Shown piece by piece: positions 60,506 through 64,000 of a stretch of 64,000 nt of DNA. A program made the translations under genes and the position numbers. The stretch is taken from assembly GCA_963786975.1 (NCBI GenBank), contig CAWBBE010000011.1:124001-188000 (forward strand). Reading direction: 5' to 3'. The notes under the pieces were generated by a model. It searched no databases. It was not told where the DNA came from and saw only the letters and a program-made list of their open reading frames with translations. The stretch comes from Palsa-506 sp963786975 (GTDB taxonomy: Bacteria > Actinomycetota > Actinomycetes > Streptosporangiales > Streptosporangiaceae). How positions within the stretch are numbered: position 1 is the stretch's first letter; each line of letters opens with the position of its first letter.

Positions 60506-60598
60506 CGGAGGCGGACGGGAATCGAACCCGCCGGCGACGCGACGCGCCGCCCACCGGTTTTGAAGACCGGGGGGGCCACCAGGCACCCGGACGCCTCC
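60506..60598 (-). tRNA. selC: tRNA-Sec (anticodon UCA)
   Basis: About 93 nt. A 7-bp acceptor stem GGAGGCG/CGCCTCC (60592-60598 with 60507-60513), anticodon arm CCGGT-CTTCAAA-ACCGG giving anticodon TCA (complement at 60561-60563), a long variable arm that folds as GGCGGCG/CGTCGCC, and a T arm with GTTCGATTC. The long D-stem and variable arm are tRNA-Sec features. CCA is not encoded. Selenium-dependent translation is complete in this window. Confidence 0.95.
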
Positions 60599-60704
60599 GG
60601 GGCTGACGTTACCCGTGCCCGGGCGGCGGCTGGCATTGCGGTCTGCGGAGCACGGCCGGCCCGGTGCCTGAGGGCATGCCCGGACAGGTACTACATTCGA
60701 CCGT

Positions 60705-61700
60705 GTGACCAGCCCGCGTGCCTTCCGGCTCACCCAGTATGCGCACGGCGGCGGCTGCGCCTGCAAGATCCCGCCAGCCGAGCTGGAGGAGATGACAGCC
60801 AAGCTCATGCCCGATGGCCCGGGCACGAACCTGATGGTGGGAGTCGAGCATGGCGACGACGCCGCCGTGGTGCGAGTCAGCCCGGCCATGGCGGTCGTCG
60901 TTACTGCCGACTTCTTCACTCCCGTCGTGGACGACGCTTACACGTTCGGGCGGATCGCTGCTACCAACGCCCTGTCCGACATCTACGCGATGGGCGGCGA
61001 GCCGCTGGTTGCGCTGAACCTGCTCGGCTGGCCACGCGATAAGCTCCCGGCCGAGCTGGCGGCGGAAGTGCTGCGCGGCGGCCTGGACGTGGGCCGCGCG
61101 GCGCATTGTCCGGTAGCGGGCGGGCACAGCATCGACGATCCCGAGCCGAAGTACGGCATGGCGGTGACCGGCGCCGCGGATCCGGCCGCGCTGCTGCGGA
61201 TTGACGCCGGGCAGCCTGGCCTGCCGCTGACCCTGACCAAGCCGATCGGCACCGGGGTGCTCAACGCCTGGCACAAGGCAACGGGTGCGGTCAGCCCGGC
61301 GGCGATCGACGTGATGACGACGCTCAACGCCGGCGCCAGCCGGCTGGCGCTGGCCGCCGGGGTCAACTGCGCTACCGACGTGACCGGATTCGGCCTGCTC
61401 GGCCACCTGTTCAAGGTGGCCCGGGCGAGCGGGGTCACCGCGATAGTCGACCATGCGGCGGTGCCGCTCATCGAGGGCACCCGAGCGGCGATGCGGGCCG
61501 GGCATATGCCCGGCGGGAGCCGGCGAAACCTCGAATGGGTGCTCCCGCACACCGACACCGGCGCGGTGAGCGAGGAAGACCTGCTCCTGCTCGCCGACGC
61601 GCAGACGTCCGGCGGGCTGCTCGTGGCCGGAGAGCTGCCGGGAGCGCCGGTGATCGGAGAGCTCGTCCCGCGCCGGGACAGCGTGCTCATCATCCGGTAG
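60705..61700 (+). CDS. selD: Selenophosphate synthetase SelD (Cys form)
   Basis: 331 residues. SelD makes selenophosphate from selenide and ATP. The active-site loop GGGCACK has Cys18 and Lys21 in place of the essential Cys17/Lys20 of E. coli; GDDAAV, DIYAMGG, VAGGHSI and DVTGFGLLGHL are AIR-synthase-like motifs. Some SelD proteins carry Sec at the active site; this one has Cys. The start is GTG at 60705, divergent from tRNA-Sec/selA with ~105 bp between. Confidence 0.95.
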   Translation: MTSPRAFRLTQYAHGGGCACKIPPAELEEMTAKLMPDGPGTNLMVGVEHGDDAAVVRVSPAMAVVVTADFFTPVVDDAYTFGRIAATNALSDIYAMGGEPLVALNLLGWPRDKLPAELAAEVLRGGLDVGRAAHCPVAGGHSIDDPEPKYGMAVTGAADPAALLRIDAGQPGLPLTLTKPIGTGVLNAWHKATGAVSPAAIDVMTTLNAGASRLALAAGVNCATDVTGFGLLGHLFKVARASGVTAIVDHAAVPLIEGTRAAMRAGHMPGGSRRNLEWVLPHTDTGAVSEEDLLLLADAQTSGGLLVAGELPGAPVIGELVPRRDSVLIIR

Positions 61701-61714
61701 CCCGGCAACCGGGC
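61700..61714 (+). terminator. Short hairpin at the selD stop
   Basis: GCCCGG-CAA-CCGGGC, starting at the last base of the selD stop codon. It is small and has no U-tract, so it is only a possible terminator. Confidence 0.3.
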
Positions 61715-61826
61715 GCACCCGCGGCGCTCGCCCGGCAGGTGCAGCAAGGTGAGACGAGCAGAATAAGTGAACAGTTAGAAGATCTCTTCAGAATCGGGCC
61801 ATCAGCTGACGCCGGGGAGGAACCTG

Positions 61827-62835
61827 ATGCGAACAGGCAGCGACCAGGCCGACGGTCCGCCAGCGGCCGGCCAGCAGGCCGAGCCGGCTGATCGGCTCCT
61901 CGTTCGCGGCCACCCGGCTGGTCGCCTGGCACGGCGATCTCGTGGCCTGGCTCGACCGGCTCGGCTGGCTCCGGACCCTGAGCGACCAGCTGACCGCCGT
62001 GCTGGGGCCGGTCCGCGAACGGCATCAGGACAATCTTGTGCTTGAGCTGCTGCACGGTGGCCGATGGGCCGGCCACCCGCTGCACCCGGCGCTCAGCGAC
62101 CTGCCCGTCGGGCTGTGGACAGGCGTCGTGGTGCTGGACGCTGCGGACCGTGGCGAAGGCGCCCGGCGCGGATTCGACGCCGCAGGCGTGCTCAGCGCGG
62201 CCGGCATCGTCGCCGCGGGCGCTGCCGCCCTGACCGGCCTCACCGACTGGACCGTCAGCGACGATCAGGACCGCCGTGTCGGGCTCTTCCACGGGCTCCT
62301 CAACACCGTGGCCCTCGGGCTGCAAGGCGCCTCCCTGGGCAGCCGGGTGGCCGGCCGCCGTAGCACCGCGCGCGCTCTGGGCGTGGCCAGCCTCACGGTC
62401 ACGGCCGCGGCCGGCTACCTCGGCGGTCATCTCGTCTTCAGCCGGGGCGTGATGGTCAGCCGGGTGGCGTGGGCCACCGGGCCGCGGCGGTGGACCCGCA
62501 CGCTGCCGGAGGCCGACCTGCCCGACGACTCGCCGGCCGCCGTCGAGGCCGAGGGCCGGCCGGTCATGCTGTACCGTCACCGCGGCCGCCTCTACGCCAT
62601 CGACAACATCTGCAGCCATGCCGGTGGCCTGCTCAGCCGCGGCCCGGTCGCGGATTTGACCGTGACATGCCCGCTGCACGGGTCCCGCTTCGGGCTCGCC
62701 GACGGCTGCGTCAGCCGCGGCCCGGCTAGCCAGCCGCAACCCGTGCTACCCACCCGGATCCGGAACGGCTGGATCGAGGTGCGCGGCAGCCAGCCGGCGC
62801 CCAGGCGGCCCGCAACTGGAAGGACACAGCCATGA
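61827..62835 (+). CDS. DUF2231-Rieske membrane protein, frameshifted near its start
   Basis: About 335 residues. GGGGAGGAACC precedes the ATG at 61827, whose frame reads MRTGSDQADGPPAAGQQAEP as in family members, then shifts near 61893-61905. The next frame continues FAATRLVAWHGDLVAWLDRLGW and stays open. Four membrane segments (DUF2231: HPLHPALSDLPVGLWTG) are followed by a C-terminal Rieske [2Fe-2S] domain: CSHAGG and CPLHGSRF hold the Cys/His ligands. It is likely an electron-transfer protein in the membrane. It overlaps the next Rieske gene (ATGA). Confidence 0.8.
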
Positions 62836-63188
62836 CGTTCGTAGTCGTCGCGAACCTCGATGACCTAGAGGTCGGCGACACCATGCTGGTGGACGAGCTG
62901 AGCGAGCCGGTCTGCCTCATCCGCCTCGATGATGACGACGTCAGGGCGATCCACAACACCTGCACCCACCAGCAGCAGCCCCTGCACGAGGGCTCCCTCC
63001 AGGACGATGACACGCTGGTCTGCGCCGCGCACGCGTCACGCTACGATCTGACCACCGGCGAGGCCGTCGGCGTGTTTGCCTGCGGCCCCATCCCGGTTTA
63101 CGCATGCAAGATCGAAGACGACGCCATTCTGGTCGACATCGAGCAGCAGCTCAACGACGCACCAATCCCTCATCGCCCGTACCACTGA
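62832..63188 (+). CDS. Rieske-type ferredoxin
   Basis: 118 residues: NTCTHQQQPLHEGSLQDDDTLVCAAHASRYDLTTGE gives the Rieske ligands CxH and CxxH, in a soluble ferredoxin of the kind serving oxygenases or nitrite reductases. The second ligand pair is CAAH. It overlaps the DUF2231-Rieske gene by four bases, so the membrane and soluble Rieske proteins are made together and may exchange electrons. Confidence 0.85.
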   Translation: MTFVVVANLDDLEVGDTMLVDELSEPVCLIRLDDDDVRAIHNTCTHQQQPLHEGSLQDDDTLVCAAHASRYDLTTGEAVGVFACGPIPVYACKIEDDAILVDIEQQLNDAPIPHRPYH

Positions 63189-63198
63189 GGCCGGTGGG

Positions 63199-63924
63199 CT
63201 AGCTTCCGAAGCTGACGCTGTTTGCCTTGACGTCGACGTCGATCCCGTTCGAGGACGAGTTGAGCCCGCCGGTCATCCGCAGCCCCAGCGGCAGCGACTT
63301 CAGCGGCAGCTTGATGTTCTGCGCCGAGCTCGCGAGCCGCGCCGGCAGCCCGTTGCTCGACACCAGCCGCAGCTCGATCTCGTCCGGCCCGGCCGTCACT
63401 ACTTTCCAGGTGGCCGACCAGGATACGAGCCCTCCGGCCAGATCCAGGCTGCCTTTCACCGCCTGGTTACCGACCGAGGTGACCTTCAGGCCGCCGCCGC
63501 CCAGGAAGCCGGCCAGCGGTCCGGCCTGCGACAGCGCGTTCCCGAGTGCACCGAGGCTGATCAGTATCGTCCCGTGCACCGGGCCGGTGGTACCGCCGTT
63601 AAAGCTGGAATTGACCTTCACGCTGTCCGCGACCACGTTCAGGCTGGTGATCGTGACCGGCCCCGCCTTGATGTCCGATGAGCTGATGGTGATCTGGCCG
63701 ATATCCCGGGCGGCGACCTGGGTCAGGAACGGGAAGCCGGCGATCGACACGCTGGGCCTGGCCGGGAAGCCGTGTGACTGGATCTGGGCTGCGATCTTGC
63801 TCTCAGCCAGCGCCCTGGCCCCGAAGTCGAGGCCGACCAGCAGCACGACGATGACTACGATCCACACCAGCCACTTGCGGCCACGACTGCGCTGCTTCGG
63901 CTGCTGTGGCGAGTTGTCGGACAA
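63199..63924 (-). CDS. DUF2993 (LmeA-like) membrane-anchored protein
   Basis: About 241 residues. A basic N terminus and one hydrophobic anchor (KWLVWIVVIVVLLVGLDFGARALAE, near residue 20) precede a strand-rich domain typical of DUF2993 (SIAGFPFLTQVAARDIGQI, ISSSDIKAGPVTITSLNVVADSVKV, LPLKSLPLGLRM). LmeA of mycobacteria is a mannosyl-phosphoinositide-associated envelope protein of this family. GGGAGG lies eight bases before a TTG at 63924; an ATG at 63987 at the window edge is the alternative. Confidence 0.75.
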   Translation of the reverse strand: MSDNSPQQPKQRSRGRKWLVWIVVIVVLLVGLDFGARALAESKIAAQIQSHGFPARPSVSIAGFPFLTQVAARDIGQITISSSDIKAGPVTITSLNVVADSVKVNSSFNGGTTGPVHGTILISLGALGNALSQAGPLAGFLGGGGLKVTSVGNQAVKGSLDLAGGLVSWSATWKVVTAGPDEIELRLVSSNGLPARLASSAQNIKLPLKSLPLGLRMTGGLNSSSNGIDVDVKANSVSFGS

Positions 63925-64000
63925 GCCAACCGCCTCCCGGGCACGAACCGGTACTGGCCGCCAGTCTGCCGCACGATCGGCTGACATGTGGCCGGGCGGA

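Overview
The window comes from a high-GC Gram-positive soil-type actinomycete (Actinomycetota). Coding GC is very high, GTG and TTG starts are common, and stop/start overlaps (ATGA, GTGA, TGATG) are frequent. Gene types are typical of the group: a LuxR/LAL regulator, an ECF42 sigma factor with its DGPF partner, DUF664/DinB, QcrB-like cytochrome b, CGNR, and an LmeA/DUF2993-like protein. Genus cannot be decided from the sequence. There is no rRNA gene, CRISPR array or intact insertion sequence; the only RNA gene seen is tRNA-Sec.

Layout. 1-6 kb: the end of a LAL regulator with a strong hairpin, a membrane protein with an HPD motif, then a redox cluster (NmrA-like protein, NDH-2, a cytochrome b that appears to lack one haem's histidine pair) and a MarR regulator. 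6-17 kb: small accessory genes, including a possible conflict gene pair at 8.5-9.8 kb, the ECF42 pair, a damaged LAL regulator, and a cupin-marR operon with two operator-like palindromes. 17.5-21 kb: a GH65 glycoside phosphorylase with beta-phosphoglucomutase. 21.2-22.3 kb: a more AT-rich pair ending in a TIR-like (PF10137-type) protein. 22-29 kb: regulator/effector pairs (TetR, CGNR/EamA, ArsR/SRPBCC), a second NDH-2 and gene relics. 29.6-32.6 kb: a decayed sugar or polyol locus (alcohol dehydrogenase, a chimeric remnant of an ABC transporter, a SorC regulator). 32.5-41.6 kb: a GT39-type membrane protein, SnoaL-like proteins, an EgtC-like amidotransferase, a peptidase S51/CysRS-tail fusion, a short-chain dehydrogenase, BlaI/M56 and a universal stress protein.

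41.8-61.7 kb is the core of the window: a complete selenocysteine and formate locus. A minus-strand run encodes a formate dehydrogenase catalytic subunit with an in-frame UGA (Sec, 54218-54220) and a SECIS-like hairpin, a NuoE-NuoF fusion, a separate protein holding the Fe-S domains usually fused to the catalytic subunit, and six membrane-complex genes related to hydrogenase-4/complex I. The large and small subunits of that complex have lost the NiFe and proximal-cluster cysteines, so it resembles Ehr complexes and not a hydrogenase. Around it lie fdhD, moeA, a DUF6457 gene, selB, selA, tRNA-Sec and selD: everything needed to make and insert Sec and to mature the Mo/W cofactor of the one selenoprotein seen here. 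The window closes with two Rieske proteins and a DUF2993 protein.

Caution: at least six otherwise well-conserved genes carry single-base frameshifts, several of them in G/C runs. This may mean residual sequencing error (draft or metagenome assembly), so 'broken' calls should be read with that in mind.
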